Part shown: positions 16,754 through 27,816 of the stretch, piece by piece
Numbering within the stretch: position 1 is the first letter of the stretch
Layout: each line of letters opens with the position of its first letter
Assembly (NCBI GenBank): GCA_932521035.1
Contig: OW051493.1
Coordinates: 3,286,001 to 3,350,000, forward strand
Direction: 5' to 3'
DNA: 64,000 nucleotides
DNA from: Oscheius dolichura
Taxonomy: Eukaryota > Nematoda > Chromadorea > Rhabditida > Rhabditidae
The notes under the pieces: generated by a model
Told to the model about the DNA's origin: nothing
What the model saw: the letters and a program-made list of their open reading frames with translations, nothing else
Databases searched by the model: none
Made by a program: the position numbers and the translations under genes

Positions 16754-17110
16754 CTTATCTTCTCCTATCGTACTTGCTAACTTTCTAGTCCCATTCTCTG
16801 GTAACTTCGGTGCCATTGTTGTTTACGTTGTTGATCTCTTCAGATTTTTTACAAATACCCAAACTTATCCACTTTTTACCTAATGTTTTATGTCGATTTG
16901 TAATAGAAAGTTTTATACCTTATTTATTATTCTGTGCCAATTATATTACGACGTCGCCTAACTTGAATAAGATTGCTCCGGAATAGAAACTTTCTGTATC
17001 CACTCTAGAAGTTGTCATTGTCCAGCGAGACACGGCAGCCGCAAAGGAAGCGACACGCCAAATGGATAAAGTGACAAAAAGAAAGAACAGTTGGATTGAT
17101 CTAGTTTTAT
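16754..17110. other. Convergent 3' intergenic, hyaluronidase / BI-1-like
   Basis: 357 bp of mostly AT-rich sequence between convergent stop codons, containing 3' UTR-like DNA. GC content jumps at about 17.0 kb at the edge of the BI-1-like gene. Confidence 0.5.
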
Positions 17111-17962
17111 TCACAGTCTCTGGAGCCTGTAGACCTCGAGTTCGGCGCTGCTGTAGCCGAAGAGTCCAAAGGTGAGGGCCTTGATCAGGAGGAGCCCAGT
17201 GAAAAGAACCACGTGGTAGAGATGGAGGTGGGTGCGCTCGTCGAAGCTGTGGATGTTATGCATCATGTGGAGGAGGACGAGGGCGGTGAAGGCGACGTAG
17301 AGCAGGGACAGGAAGACGTAGGGCAGAGACAGGAGACCGGCACTCAGGCCGAGGGCCAGATTGGCGGCGAAGGCGGCACTGGCACAGAGCAGGACCATTT
17401 GGCGCCGGTTGGCTCGCTGACGCTGGACGAGGGACGAGGTGAAGAGGTAGCCGACGACGAACGGAGTCAGGCACATGAGCGGCTGGGTCGAGAGGTAGTG
17501 GTCCGAGAGGGCGAAGCCGACGAGCAGCCCCTGGCTTAGCGACAGACTCAGCAGGCGGAAGCGCACGTTGGCATCGGTCGCCCCCTCCTCGTCGCTCTTG
17601 AAGATGGTGAACAGCTCGTAGAGCGGGAAGCCGACGAAGGCAAAGAAGCCGGCGCCGATCCGGCTGAAGAAGAGACCAAGCACGGGCGCCAGGATGTAGG
17701 AGCCGATGGCCGAGGCCACTCCTCCGCCCAACAGCAGCATCATGGCCGTCCAGCTCATCACGTTGTCCACCTTCTCGAGGGGCGTCTCCACCGGGCCTTC
17801 GCTGTTGACCGTGTCGGCCAGCTCTTCCGGCTGCAGCGCCCGTCTCGACAGCTCGATCAGATCCTGCGACGTGTGGCCCAAATTCATCCCGGACTGCAGC
17901 AACTCGTCTCCGAAAGTTTCAAGCTCCTGCTCAAAATGGTGGCGATTGACTTGAGCCGCCAT
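17111..17962 (-). CDS. BAX inhibitor-1-like (TMBIM family) multi-pass protein
   Basis: A single uninterrupted 283-residue frame, unusual here where most genes have many introns. It has a polar N-terminal segment (about 1-65), then six or more hydrophobic segments: MSWTAMMLLLGGGVASAIG, RIGAGFFAFVGFPLYELF, LSLSQGLLVGFALSDHYL, QPLMCLTPFVVGYLFTSSLV, ASAAFAANLALGLSAGLLSL and HLYHVVLFTGLLLIKALTFG. The pattern LxxSLSQGLLVGFALSD, followed by a helix ending in RQRANRRQ and a late DERTHLHLYH, lines up with BI-1 (TMBIM6), an ER membrane protein that limits ER calcium leak and cell death. Similarity is moderate, so family membership is probable rather than proven. Very GC-rich codon use; no intron suggests possible retroposition. 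The nearest acceptor is about 50 nt upstream of the ATG. Confidence 0.6.
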   Translation of the reverse strand: MAAQVNRHHFEQELETFGDELLQSGMNLGHTSQDLIELSRRALQPEELADTVNSEGPVETPLEKVDNVMSWTAMMLLLGGGVASAIGSYILAPVLGLFFSRIGAGFFAFVGFPLYELFTIFKSDEEGATDANVRFRLLSLSLSQGLLVGFALSDHYLSTQPLMCLTPFVVGYLFTSSLVQRQRANRRQMVLLCASAAFAANLALGLSAGLLSLPYVFLSLLYVAFTALVLLHMMHNIHSFDERTHLHLYHVVLFTGLLLIKALTFGLFGYSSAELEVYRLQRL

Positions 17963-19460
17963 GCGAGTAGATCAGCGATTGAATGAGAATGAAAGACTCT
18001 TTACAGCTAAAAATGTACTTGACAGGGATTAGATCCGGTAGAAACAATCGGCAATTCTTTGTTTCGGTGGAGATTATGTCAGGGTAGGAAAAGATTTCTT
18101 CCGTCAGAATAGGGGGTGATCTTCCTCCTCGGATCCTCGGACGTCGTCGTGTAGAGCGAGGCCCGGTCCATCCAGTCCACATCGTCCAGGACTGGGGAAA
18201 ATGCCGAGACTTGTTGTCCATGTTTTTAAACCTTTCTTCCGACAAATATAATAATTGCCGCCAGGGAATTAGAAGAGCATAGTGATGTGTGTAGTCAACT
18301 TTCAGGAGGACGCTTAACTCGTCGGCTGCCCGCCGTCTCCGTCTCTGTTTATTCGAGATGTTCATCTGGATTAGCGTCATTCCCGACCTCGTCCATCATG
18401 TTTCAGCGCATCTTTAGTGCCCAAAAACAAAGTCCCATGAGTGGCCGGCGACGTGGCAATCTCGCGCAGTCATAGCTCTCTCGAATTTCAATTTATTTGT
18501 TTGATTAGTGTCAAGGCAGCGTCAATAAAGAGGGGTTGAGGGAGAGGAGGCGGGTCGCCTCCCGGGACCCGTCGGGATCGACCTCGTCCGCCAGGAGTCT
18601 GATCTTTTATATAGAATATTCTATAACTATCTTTCATCTTCTTCTGTGGTCAATCAGGCGCCGCCGGCAGGAAGCAAAGTCGGCAATCGAGGCGTAGTTG
18701 GCGAGTCCGGCCATAAGCAGCTTTTCCTAGAGGGAGGCACCCCGTGGGAAGTGGCCAATACCCATTTCATTCATACCTCCTCCGGGGGAGATTCTGCATA
18801 AACAACGTCTCCTTCCCTCTCTCCTTCTTCTTTGGGTGTTCGTCTTCCATCCTCCATTGTGTCCGGTTCCCTGGGGAGACCGACTCTAAGACCGGCATTT
18901 CACGGAAGCCCGGCGTCACGTCCACTGAGGCGTGTCTCTGTCGCCACTACTGACTTCACTCTGCTCCGGGCCTTTTCGTGGCAAGAGACATTTCCATAGA
19001 AGGAAGCAAAACAAATTAGCCTATGTTTGGAAGTGCGCAAGACGCCTCCCGGCCCTAAATAGCAGCCTCCTCCCAAAAAACTCGGCCCTATTTAGCCTCT
19101 CGAGTCACGTTGTCCAACCTCCCTTCCTAATCTTCTACTTCTGCCTATAATGCGCCCTTTGTGCCCTAAGGCCCAATCCATCATAGCGCCCATGACCTCC
19201 TCTCCCCCTGATTATATGTCCTCCTCCCCTCCTCCTCTTCTCCCAATTAACGTCCTCTCCCCTAAAACCTCTGGTCCCCCTGCCTGCCCTCTCTCTCTCT
19301 CTTGTCCTTTCCCCCGGTCCATTAATCAGCATCTGTGAATATTACTCTCCCCCACCTGGCCTCGATTTTTCCCCGTTGATGTCATTTTCCTCTCTGTTCC
19401 CTTTTTAGTGGCCGTCTCCCTCCTTGTGTGGCCATTAGCTTTACGGCAGGGTACTTTCAG
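17963..19460. other. Upstream/intergenic region before alpha-2/delta
   Basis: No gene I can support. Minus-strand DNA at about 18120-18200 reads VLDDVDWMDRASLYTTTSED after a CCCCAG acceptor, which looks protein-like but has no clear start, donor or partner exon. From 18.7 kb the plus strand becomes pyrimidine-rich, like an outron leading to the acceptor at 19460. Confidence 0.45.
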
Positions 19461-19487
19461 ATGGGCAGCGGACGACGGCCAAGATGA
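19461..19487 (+). promoter_or_regulatory. Short upstream ORF overlapping the alpha-2/delta start codon
   Basis: Directly after a TACTTTCAG acceptor an ATG opens an eight-codon frame whose TGA overlaps the main ATG (ATGA at 19484-19487). If trans-splicing uses this acceptor, the first AUG of the mRNA is this one, and translation of the channel subunit would depend on leaky scanning or termination-reinitiation. Confidence 0.5.
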
Positions 19488-22400
19488 TATTCCTGCTCTC
19501 TATTGTGCTTACACTCTCCCGGGCACAACAGGAACTCGAGCCGTTTTCGCGGCTTCTCCTCGACAAATTCGAACACCAGTCGAGATCCGTCCTCTTGGAA
19601 GAGGTCAGTCTTTTTTGAGGAGATCTACCCACCCCCTCCGGCAATCGTCAACGGTAATCCCCCGTTTAGGAGCTGTCCTCCCTCCGCCCGCAGCTGAAGA
19701 TCCGCCAGGAGTCAGCAGCCGGCGTCCTGCAGACGACCCGCGCCAGCTTGGAACATCTCTTCACATCGCGTATCGAGGCTCTCCGGGTAGGCCCTCGTCC
19801 CCTCTCTCTGTGTTGTTTCGTTGTTAATTAGGGACGACAAAGGAGCCCAGTCGATATAGGTGGAGCGCGCTAGTTGCGAATATCAAATTGACGACGAAGC
19901 GGCGGGGGATCCCATCGATTCCAGGAGACTTTGAGACAGCTCCCTCTCTAACTGGGAGATTCTTCCTAACAAAGTAATGTTTGTAGAAATTGGCACGGGC
20001 AGCGGAGGACGCCGCCAAAGGATATATCCATGACACGCCGGATGCCGAGTTCCATGTTCCACTGGACGAGGCCACCTGCGAGAAGGAGTTGGCCCGGATG
20101 AACGACAGCGATGTGAGACTGATAGACGGGTCCGGGGAGGACGAGGACAGCTCCGGGATACACATCAACATCGAGAGCTACCGATGCGGTTAGTACTGGG
20201 AAAGGGGACTGTCATCCATCCTTCTTTTAGATCCCAAGGTTCGGAGAGACTTCAGCTGGACGGGGAGTGACAACGTGGAGAAGGCGATGGTCGCCAACAG
20301 ACAGCTGTCTCCCGAGATGAGACACCAATTCATTGGTACCTATAGTGGAGTGACCAGGATGTACCCGAGTAAGACGGTCACTTTTACCTTCTTCAACAGA
20401 AAACAGGAAGAAGATGGGAGATTGAGCCGTCGGCCATCACTATCGACCTCTTCGACCCGATGTTTCGTCCCTGGTTCGTCAATTCTGAAGCCTCCCCCAA
20501 GGATATCGTTTTCTTGATCGACTTGTGAGTCTTTTAACTACTGGAGAAGGTATTCTTTAGTTCTGGAAGTGTAAAAGGGCCGACGATGCACCTGGTGAAA
20601 ATCACAATGATGTACATCCTGTCCACCCTCAATCCAAACGACCACTTCTACGGTAGTCATTCCTTCTTCCTTTTGTCGAATCTCCTCGTTTCAGGCGTCT
20701 ATTTCAGTTCCGGCTTCGGTTCCATCCTTGAATGCCACAATAACACCTTCCTCCCGGCGACTACAGTAAATAAACGGGTCAGTCCCTTCTGGAGCTGGTA
20801 GTCAAGAGAACATTCAGCTCTTCTTTGAGAAATTGGCAGAAATAGAGGAAAAGGACCAGGCACACATGACCACGCCGTTCAAATTCTCCCTGGATCTCAT
20901 CCGAAACGTAGTCCATCTCTCTTTTCTTTTTAAGATTATCTTTCAGAACCTCGAGTCGAACTCGTCCCTCTTCTCTTATTCCCGCTCCAACGGCCACAAG
21001 ATCATAATGCTCTTCACCGACGGCGTCGACGACTGGGACACGGACATCCTGAACGAGGAAATCAACATAAGAGGATCGGATCCGGTAGGCTGCTCTCCTC
21101 CCTTTCATCCTCTTTTCCTCTTCAGGTCCAAGTATTCGGCTTCTCGATGGGTTACGGTACGGGCCCTCTTCCCCTGCTGGATTGGCTGGCATGTAATACC
21201 TTCGCCTCCCACTCTGGTAGTTTTTCTCTGATTTATTAAAGTGTCCTTCCAGTTGTTGACTCGATCATGGATGTGAAACCGCAATCCCGTGCCTTCCTCG
21301 ACAATTTGAGTAAGGTCATGGGAAAGCGGCTGGAAAACACGGCAGTGGAGCAAAGGAACATCAGCTGGTTTGTGATCTTTTATTCGAAAAATAAGAAAAA
21401 ATTCTAGGACAAATTTGTATATGGAGGCACAGGGACTCGGACCTACCGTAACCATCTCCCTGCCGATTCTGCCCAAAAGGGGGGAGATCGTCTGGACACA
21501 GCAGGGACTGGCTGGGATCGCTGGTACGTACTCGTCCTTCTTTTTTATAAAACTGTCATTCCAGCCGTTGATATTGGGCTAGACGAGCTGACGAAGAGTT
21601 TTCCCAGTGGGGAGCAGGTTTACGCCGTTATTGTCGACCACAACGGAATCGTCCTCTACCATCCTAAGCTAATCCTCCCCGTTAGTTGTTCCTTGCTTTA
21701 TTTTCAGCCAGCTCATTTTAGAAGACAGAGATCCACTGCGTCAGGAGAAGTGCCTGCTATGATGCATCCCAGGTCAAGGCGAAAGCTGGCTCCGGACTGA
21801 GGGTGCAGTACGGCTTCAGTGACCAGAGGGTGTACCGGCTGGTCGGGCTCATTGACTCCATCCCGACAATTGACCTGGTAAGCCATTTGTTTTGTTTGCT
21901 AGGATAATGGATGATCATTCCAGTTCGAAGTGGAAGGCAACTCCCTGGCTTTGAATGAACTCCGCGACCAGATTATACACGGCACATGCACAGAAAGGCC
22001 AATCTTTGACGTAAGTCCCTCTCCAACTCCTTTTCACTTCTTTTTTTCAAGGCAGACAGAGAGTATGCCTGTTCCAAAATGGCCGGCACACCATTCTCCG
22101 TGGTCGTAGTCAGTTCCAATGTGATTCAAACCGTGGTGGCGGCCGACTACCAGTCGGATATGGTCGTCTCACACAATCCTCTCGTGGGGAACTTCCTCTC
22201 CAAACGGCAGATATGTAACTGGAAGTTGGACAGGATCGACGCCCCGTTGCGATTCGCCGCGATGCAGGGAATCGCCGACTGTGAGGACGAGCTCTCAACA
22301 ATCCGGCTAATGGTCTCGACAGTGAGCAAATGGGCCGACTCGTGGACAACTCCGGGTGAGCCTATCTTTCTCTTTTCCACTATGATTTATTCCAGATACG

Positions 22401-25400
22401 AAGAACAAGAGCTGCGAACAGATGCAGCTGCCCCACGGCTTTGAACCCCGCTACTTTGTCAGCTCTTTTGTCCACACCCGGGCTCAGGTTACCACTTATT
22501 TCCCGGCTTGGTAAGGGCTCTATGGGACAGGGAGGATTCAACTTTCAGTGCTTCTCAATCTCTGAAGCCGTTGACAGCCAAGTTTGACGCCGAGAGACTG
22601 GCGAAAGACGACGTCAAACAGCTCCAAATGTCCGTTCGAAATGACTATGTCTTTGCCTACAGGGCCATTTCGGACGACAACGGGAATCGGATAGCGGTGG
22701 TCGGGACACAATGGAGGATGGACTACATAGACAAGATGTTCCGGAATTGGATAAATGCCAGCTCGTTGTGGAGTTCCCGGTGCAAGAAGGTCAGCCACCG
22801 GTGGTAGAGGACGATATAAACCTAATTTTAGAAGGACTGCATTTTGGTCAGTAGGAGTGGCTTCACTGTCGGGTCGAACACTCTCCGCCGGCCGAATCAT
22901 CTGGCCGTCTTCGATCCACAGCTCTTCGCCGCCTTGGATTACCACAAGCTGGTCAATGTGTAAGTCATTGTTTACTTGAAAGACAGGAGACAAGAAGAAT
23001 AAGAAAAAGACAAAAGAGTCGAGAACAGGAACACAAAGAGAAAAAGAAAACGGTAGCCATGTCAAGCCTTTATTTACTTTTCCTTCTCTTCCATCTCGAT
23101 GAGCTTCTTGACGCCGTCGTACATCTGCTTGACGGCCTGGTACTCGCTGAGGCCGAGGCGGGCCTTGTTCGAGATGTCGAAGACGCCTCCCTTCGACTCC
23201 GAATGCTCGCCGTGAATGCCGCGCACCTGGAGGTTCAGCTTCTCACAGATCTGCTTGAAGTCCTTTCGGGCCGAGACCTTCGGCAGCTTGATGTGCACCG
23301 AGGCACGGACAGTCGAGCCGAGATTCGTCGGGCAGAATGTCAGATAGCCGAGGCGCTCGTCGCGGGAGAAGGGCACGGCCTTCTCGATCCCCTTAACTCC
23401 CCGGATCAGACGGTCCAGCACGGCACCGACGTCGCTGCCCTCCTGCATGGAGATGATCCTCATGTGGTCCTCCTCGTTGACCCAGATGAGGAACGTCTTG
23501 TCGTTGTTGTGGAAGATTCCACGTCCTTTGGGCCAGAAGTTGCAGGCGTTGGCGTGCTGGAGGTGGCGGTCGCCCTCCTTGAAGAGGAAGTGGTCCTCGA
23601 TCAGCTGCTTCTGGGTCTCCTTCGTCATCCCGTCCAGCGGGTAGTACTTGCCCTTCAGCTCCTTGTCCGAGAAGCTCTCGAAGGCCTTCTTCACCTTGCC
23701 CTCCATCTCCAGGTAGTTGGCCTCCGTCAGACACGGGTTGAAGGGGTAGCCGGCCAGCGAGCGTCCACAGCGAATTCGAGTCGACTTGATGTACTTGCCC
23801 TGGGGGTCGAGGGGCTTCATCTGGGCCGTCTTACCCTCGCCGAGGTCCACGGGCGGCTGCTTCTGCTTCGAGTTGAAGCCGTGGTAGTCCTCGATGATCT
23901 TGTCGAATAGCTTGTCGAAAGTCTTGTAGCTTTCGGCATCCGGGGCGTAGACACCGATGCCCGCGTCCAAGTTGTAGACTCCCGACCGAATGCAGTCGTA
24001 CAGCGTGGCGCCGAGCTTCGTCCTCTTGCCCTTCAGCTGGTCCACGACGTCCTTAGACAAGTGCTTCTTCAGCAGCGACTTGCAGTCCTTGCCCTCGGGC
24101 CCGTTCAACTTCTTGTAGGCCTCTTCGATCTTCTTGATCGTGGCGCTGTCCACCTCCGACTTGGCAGCCAGGCTGCTGCTCGGGCAGAACGTGTACACGG
24201 CGGCGCCGGCGCCTGAAAATCAAAGCTACAGATGGCGCAATGAACGTTGCTCGGGAAGCTGTACCCGTATCGTTCTGACCAAACAATGAACATGGCCCGA
24301 AACAAGAATAAGGAGCTGACCAAGTGGGGCTGGGCGGCCGACGATGTGGGCGACCGACGATGTGGGCGCCCGGTGCGCGCCCGTACGCCGGGAATGCGGG
24401 CGCGTACGGGCGCGCCTATACGTCCCCAACCGCAAAAGTCGCCAAGAAGTGGCAGAAAGGTGGCGAAAGTAGCAAACTGACCAAGAGCAGCGGCAAGACC
24501 GGTGTAGAACTTGGATTTGTTCAGTTGGAAGGCCATCTCCGGTGAAAGATGAGAGAGAGAATGAATTAATCTGGGCAAAAGTGGGTATATATACTACTAG
24601 AGGATTAGACATGACTTTTACCTGCCAGGGCGGCGTGGGCCCAACTCGACCTGACCCGGATTTTCAAGCGTTAAAAAAAAGCAAAAGTCGAAATAAAATG
24701 ACTTTCAGGTCCTCCTGGATCGATGCCCAAGCTGAGTGCATGGCCAAGAAGACGGCCCCGTGGAGCAGTTCTTCGTCTCCCGGAAGCCGTTCTCCCCTCC
24801 GCTACCTTCTGAACACCCTCGTCCCTCTTCTTCAAAAACCCTTCTGGTAAGCTTCCTCTTTTCGTTGTCGACAGCTACCGTATCCAGGTTCGACCTCTAC
24901 AATCGTCTAGTTTCGTCGGCCCGTGCCCAGCCCCAAATGAAGAATGGCATTTGCAGTTTCCAGAAGATCAAGCCAGTCGAGCGATGTTTTGTTAAGAACT
25001 GGCAGTACAGTATGAGGTTGAATATCACCAAACAGATAGACATCAACGATGCCAAGTGCACAAGGTACGTGTTCATTCCATCCTCTTCCAGGTGGTCTTC
25101 CAGGTATGCGAGGGTCTTCTCCGTTCCGGGGACGATGCTCACCTTGATCGAGGCGGACAGAGCCTGTCCCGGGTACAAACCCAAGAGGACATATCCTACA
25201 GAACCTCAGAAATGTGAGTCTATTTGATATCAAAAGAAGGGATCTGTTTCAGTAGAGAGCTGTGAGAAGGTGTCCCTCTACCCCCGCTACCAGCCCCCTC
25301 CTCTGGTTAACAACATATCAATGGCCGACTATGTAGGTCCCAATCTCCCCCACTTACAGTATCCTCCTTCTAGGACTACTCCCGCTGTGATGCCTCGGTC

Positions 25401-25481
25401 TCGTCTTCCCACTCTGAAGGGCTTCACTTCCTTCTAATGGTCTGGACCATTTCGCGTGTTACGGGTCTCCTTTACTTGTGA
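19484..25481 (+). CDS. CACNA2D: Voltage-gated calcium channel alpha-2/delta subunit
   Basis: Extracellular auxiliary subunit that promotes surface delivery of Cav channels; C. elegans relatives are UNC-36 and TAG-180. Many exons with short introns. Signal peptide [14 protein letters not shown], then a helical N-terminal region and VGCN-type sequence. The VWA domain is preceded by [16 protein letters not shown] and [10 protein letters not shown], and its MIDAS reads [10 protein letters not shown] across a splice junction; the domain continues with [32 protein letters not shown] and [12 protein letters not shown]. Cache-like regions follow ([32 protein letters not shown]). The C-terminus has many Cys and ends in a hydrophobic segment ([19 protein letters not shown]), as expected for a TM or GPI-processed delta part. 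The intron from 22963 to about 24708 contains the arginine kinase gene on the other strand. Exon edges near 22450-22560 are less certain. Confidence 0.88.
23074..24536 (-). CDS. Arginine kinase with hydrophobic N-terminal extension, nested gene
   Basis: Phosphagen kinase: ATP + arginine to phosphoarginine + ADP, buffering ATP in muscle and nerve. Two exons, 24482-24536 and 23074-24212, close in frame to 397 residues; typical enzymes have about 355-360. Hallmarks: [19 protein letters not shown] (substrate loop), [52 protein letters not shown], the reactive Cys in [18 protein letters not shown], and [20 protein letters not shown]. The extra length is mostly at the N-terminus: [20 protein letters not shown] then [17 protein letters not shown], a hydrophobic, Ala/Gly-rich segment that could be a signal, anchor or mitochondrial presequence. 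It is encoded across the intron boundary, so it is a deliberate part of the transcript. Very GC-rich codons suit a highly expressed gene. Confidence 0.95.
24375..24415. repeat. Perfect GC-rich inverted repeat in the arginine kinase intron
   Basis: Arms GCGCGCCCGTACGC (24375-24388) and GCGTACGGGCGCGC (24402-24415) are exact reverse complements around a 13-base loop. Just 5' lies a 16-bp period tandem pair (CGACGATGTGGGCG at 24339-24352 and 24355-24368). The structure sits inside both the arginine kinase intron and, in antisense, the alpha-2/delta intron. Confidence 0.9.
24586..24593 (-). promoter_or_regulatory. TATA box of arginine kinase
   Basis: TATATATA on the minus strand, 50 bp upstream of the start codon, in an otherwise non-repetitive context. 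The spacing gives a 5' leader of about 20-25 nt, typical of a strong TATA promoter for a highly expressed metabolic gene. Confidence 0.6.
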
Positions 25482-26016
25482 TATAATATATATTTAAAGA
25501 AGATGAAATAGCATAAAAGATTATGATTTCTGAGTGTCCGATTACCTCTTTATGAGTCCAAAGTGTCAAAGTGCCCAAGGACTTCTGTGATAAGAACAGC
25601 TGGAAAAGGGGGAAGAGTATCAGCGGATACGAGATCTTCTGCCCAATGCACTATAGTTCATTTGTGATAGTTTGTGTGGCTCCTGCTGCTATCTCCCCTG
25701 TTCCTGCCGGCCATCCTGTTCCTTCTCCGTGTCATTGTTTTCCCGCTCTCCCCCAGCTACAACGTAGTAGATTTTCTCACGCGTAGTGAGGTCATCCCGG
25801 TGGCGAGTCGTTAATTCTGTCAGTTTGAAGTTTGTCGTGCCCGATAGGGAGACATGCAATCGGCTTCTGTACTATCTTATCATCACTCCATCGTGTCGCC
25901 CTACCCACAGGCGCTTTTGTCCTCGAATTTCGGTCTCCATAAATCACCAGCTCTTCCTCTTATTGTTCCTTTCATCTTTCGGTTATTTCAAAAAGACTGA
26001 ATCAGTTTGTAGAGAA
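25482..26016. other. Intergenic, alpha-2/delta to nuclear receptor
   Basis: 535 bp between same-strand genes. The first part is AT-rich with 3' UTR-like features; the rest is pyrimidine-rich and ends in GTTTGTAG just before the receptor ATG. No other gene seen. Confidence 0.55.
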
Positions 26017-27754
26017 ATGACAACGATGTGTGAGGTCTGCGCCTCGCCCAGTGCCAATACACTCCATTTTGGAGGAAGGACGTGCAAGGTAAGGCCATCC
26101 GTCTTGTCTGTAAACAAATAGCTTTCCACTAGAGGTGATTCTTTTTCCATTAGAGTCCTCTCTCTTTTTTGCCCCTTTTCCATGTCGTCCATGTATCCGG
26201 CGCATATTATCAGCGTTTTTGTCTTATCACTCGGCACAGAATTGATCAAAAAAAGGACCAACTGATTCAAACGAAGGAGGTTTCAGGCCTGTGCTGCCTT
26301 CTTCCGGCGGACGGTCTCGATGAATATGGAATATCAATGTGTCAATGGCGCTCTCTCTCAATGCAAAATACACTACGGTCTGATTCTTCTTCCTCGTTTT
26401 TATAACTGTCCCATTCTAGAACTCCGTATGATCTGCCGCCAGTGTCGCTTTCTAAAGTGTCTTCGAGCTGGGATGAAAAGAGAAAGTCAGTGAGAGTCTC
26501 TTCTACAACCCAATAATGTTTCAGTGGTCCAAGCTCGAGGAGAACGAGGCAGTCCGAAAGAGTTGGCAAAAATAATCAAGACAGAGCCGTCGTCTGTCGA
26601 GTCCCTTCGATCTCCCGTGGACTGTATGCCAAGCACTTCGGGCCCGTCGCCCAGCGGTCCCTCCCCAGCAAGATGGGAAACCCCCGTCACTGAATTCTTC
26701 TACCGGTCTCCCTGTAAGTCTTTTCTCTTTTTAGTCTCTAGAAATAAACTTCTAGCGGTTGAATCAATCGAGTCGGAAGGATGGAAAGCCCTGGAGCATT
26801 ACCTGCACATGGAGGCGTCGTTGAACGACAGGAGACGGATCATGTACACCGATGCCCCGATACGGGTCGTCTTCAACAAAATGAGTGAATGTGTTCGTTT
26901 TCCCGGCTATACAGAATAAGAACTCCCTTTCAGCCCTATGAACCCCAAGATCTCCGAGCATTCAACTACCGAAAGTACGAGGGCTTCACCCGGCACGACT
27001 TCATCATGCTCTATGACTTTTGTAGGGCATTGCCGGGATTTGACGACCTCTGCCTGACGGACAAGGTAGGAAACTTGACTTCTTTGTAGTGACCCCTTCC
27101 CAGACGGTTCTCTACCGTTCCTGTTGTGCAGTTGACTGTATGATTATCTCCTACTGGTACACTTATCGACTGGGAAGGAACAAGGGGCACTTGATCCTGT
27201 TCAACGGAGAATACGTCCCGATGAATCCCCTTCCAATCAGCGGGTTGGAACCGGGAGCGGAGAGTCTCTTCGTCGAGAAATCCGACTACGAGAGCTACAA
27301 GTAGATTCCTCTCTCTTACAGTGTTTACTCTCGTTTTAGGAACATAATGCCGATAAAGATCCGCCAGTGGCTAACCATGACCCTCCCTTTGTGTGAATTG
27401 GAACTGACCTTCGAGGAGTACTGTCTCCTGAAGATCCTGACCATCTGGCACTTCAGTGAGTGTCCTCCCCTCCGCCCCCACTCCCCCTTTCCAGGTTATT
27501 ACCACCTCTCGGGAATGGGAAAAGTAGTGTGTGAACAGCAGAGGGACCAGGCTCTTCGCGTCCTACACCTCTTCTGCCAAGAGAGGGTGACCGACCCGGC
27601 CGAGAGGGTCGGCACCATCCTCCTGGCCATGAGCTGTGTCCTGGACCAAGTCCACGAACTGACGAACAACATCGTCCTGATCACCTTCTTCGACATCGTC
27701 AAAATGGACAAAAACGTGACCGAAATACTCAACCAGGGTTATGACGACTCGTAG
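26017..27754 (+). CDS. Nematode-type nuclear hormone receptor
   Basis: Ligand-regulated transcription factor of the expanded nematode NHR group. The protein starts almost at the DNA-binding domain: exon 1 (26017-26088) MTTMCEVCASPSANTLHF then GGRTCK; exon 2 (26287-26377) completes ACAAFFRRTV with P-box CKACAAFFRR, typical of supplementary receptors, not of RXR or steroid types. Exon 3 from 26420 gives LRMICRQCRFLKCLRAGMKR, the second zinc finger end and helix. A Ser/Pro-rich hinge with IIKTEPSSVES (a sumoylation-like KTEP) follows. The ligand-binding domain reads FTRHDFIMLYDFCRALPGF, LTDKTVLYRSCCAVDCMIIS, SYWYTYRLGRNKG, LTFEEYCLLKILTIWHF and VGTILLAMSCVLDQVHEL, ending EILNQGYDDS. Introns about 40 nt except the first (198 nt). 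DBD is secure; the particular receptor is not identifiable. Confidence 0.9.
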
Positions 27755-27816
27755 AATTAAATCTTTATACCCGTAGATTATAAGCACAGGGAGTGAGCAG
27801 TGGGGAAGACGGTGAG

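Larger units (their letters stand above)
22963..24708 (+). other. Long alpha-2/delta intron hosting arginine kinase
   Basis: The exon ending [16 protein letters not shown] (…[12 protein letters not shown]) stops at a GTAAGTC donor at 22963, and the next plausible exon follows a GACTTTCAG acceptor near 24708. At about 1.75 kb this is by far the longest intron of the gene, and nearly all of it is taken up by the complete opposite-strand arginine kinase gene with its promoter. Confidence 0.7.

Noticed and set aside
17931-18380. A 149-codon minus frame overlapping the BI-1-like start
   Set aside because: Overlaps the better supported gene in another frame and mixes unrelated-looking segments.
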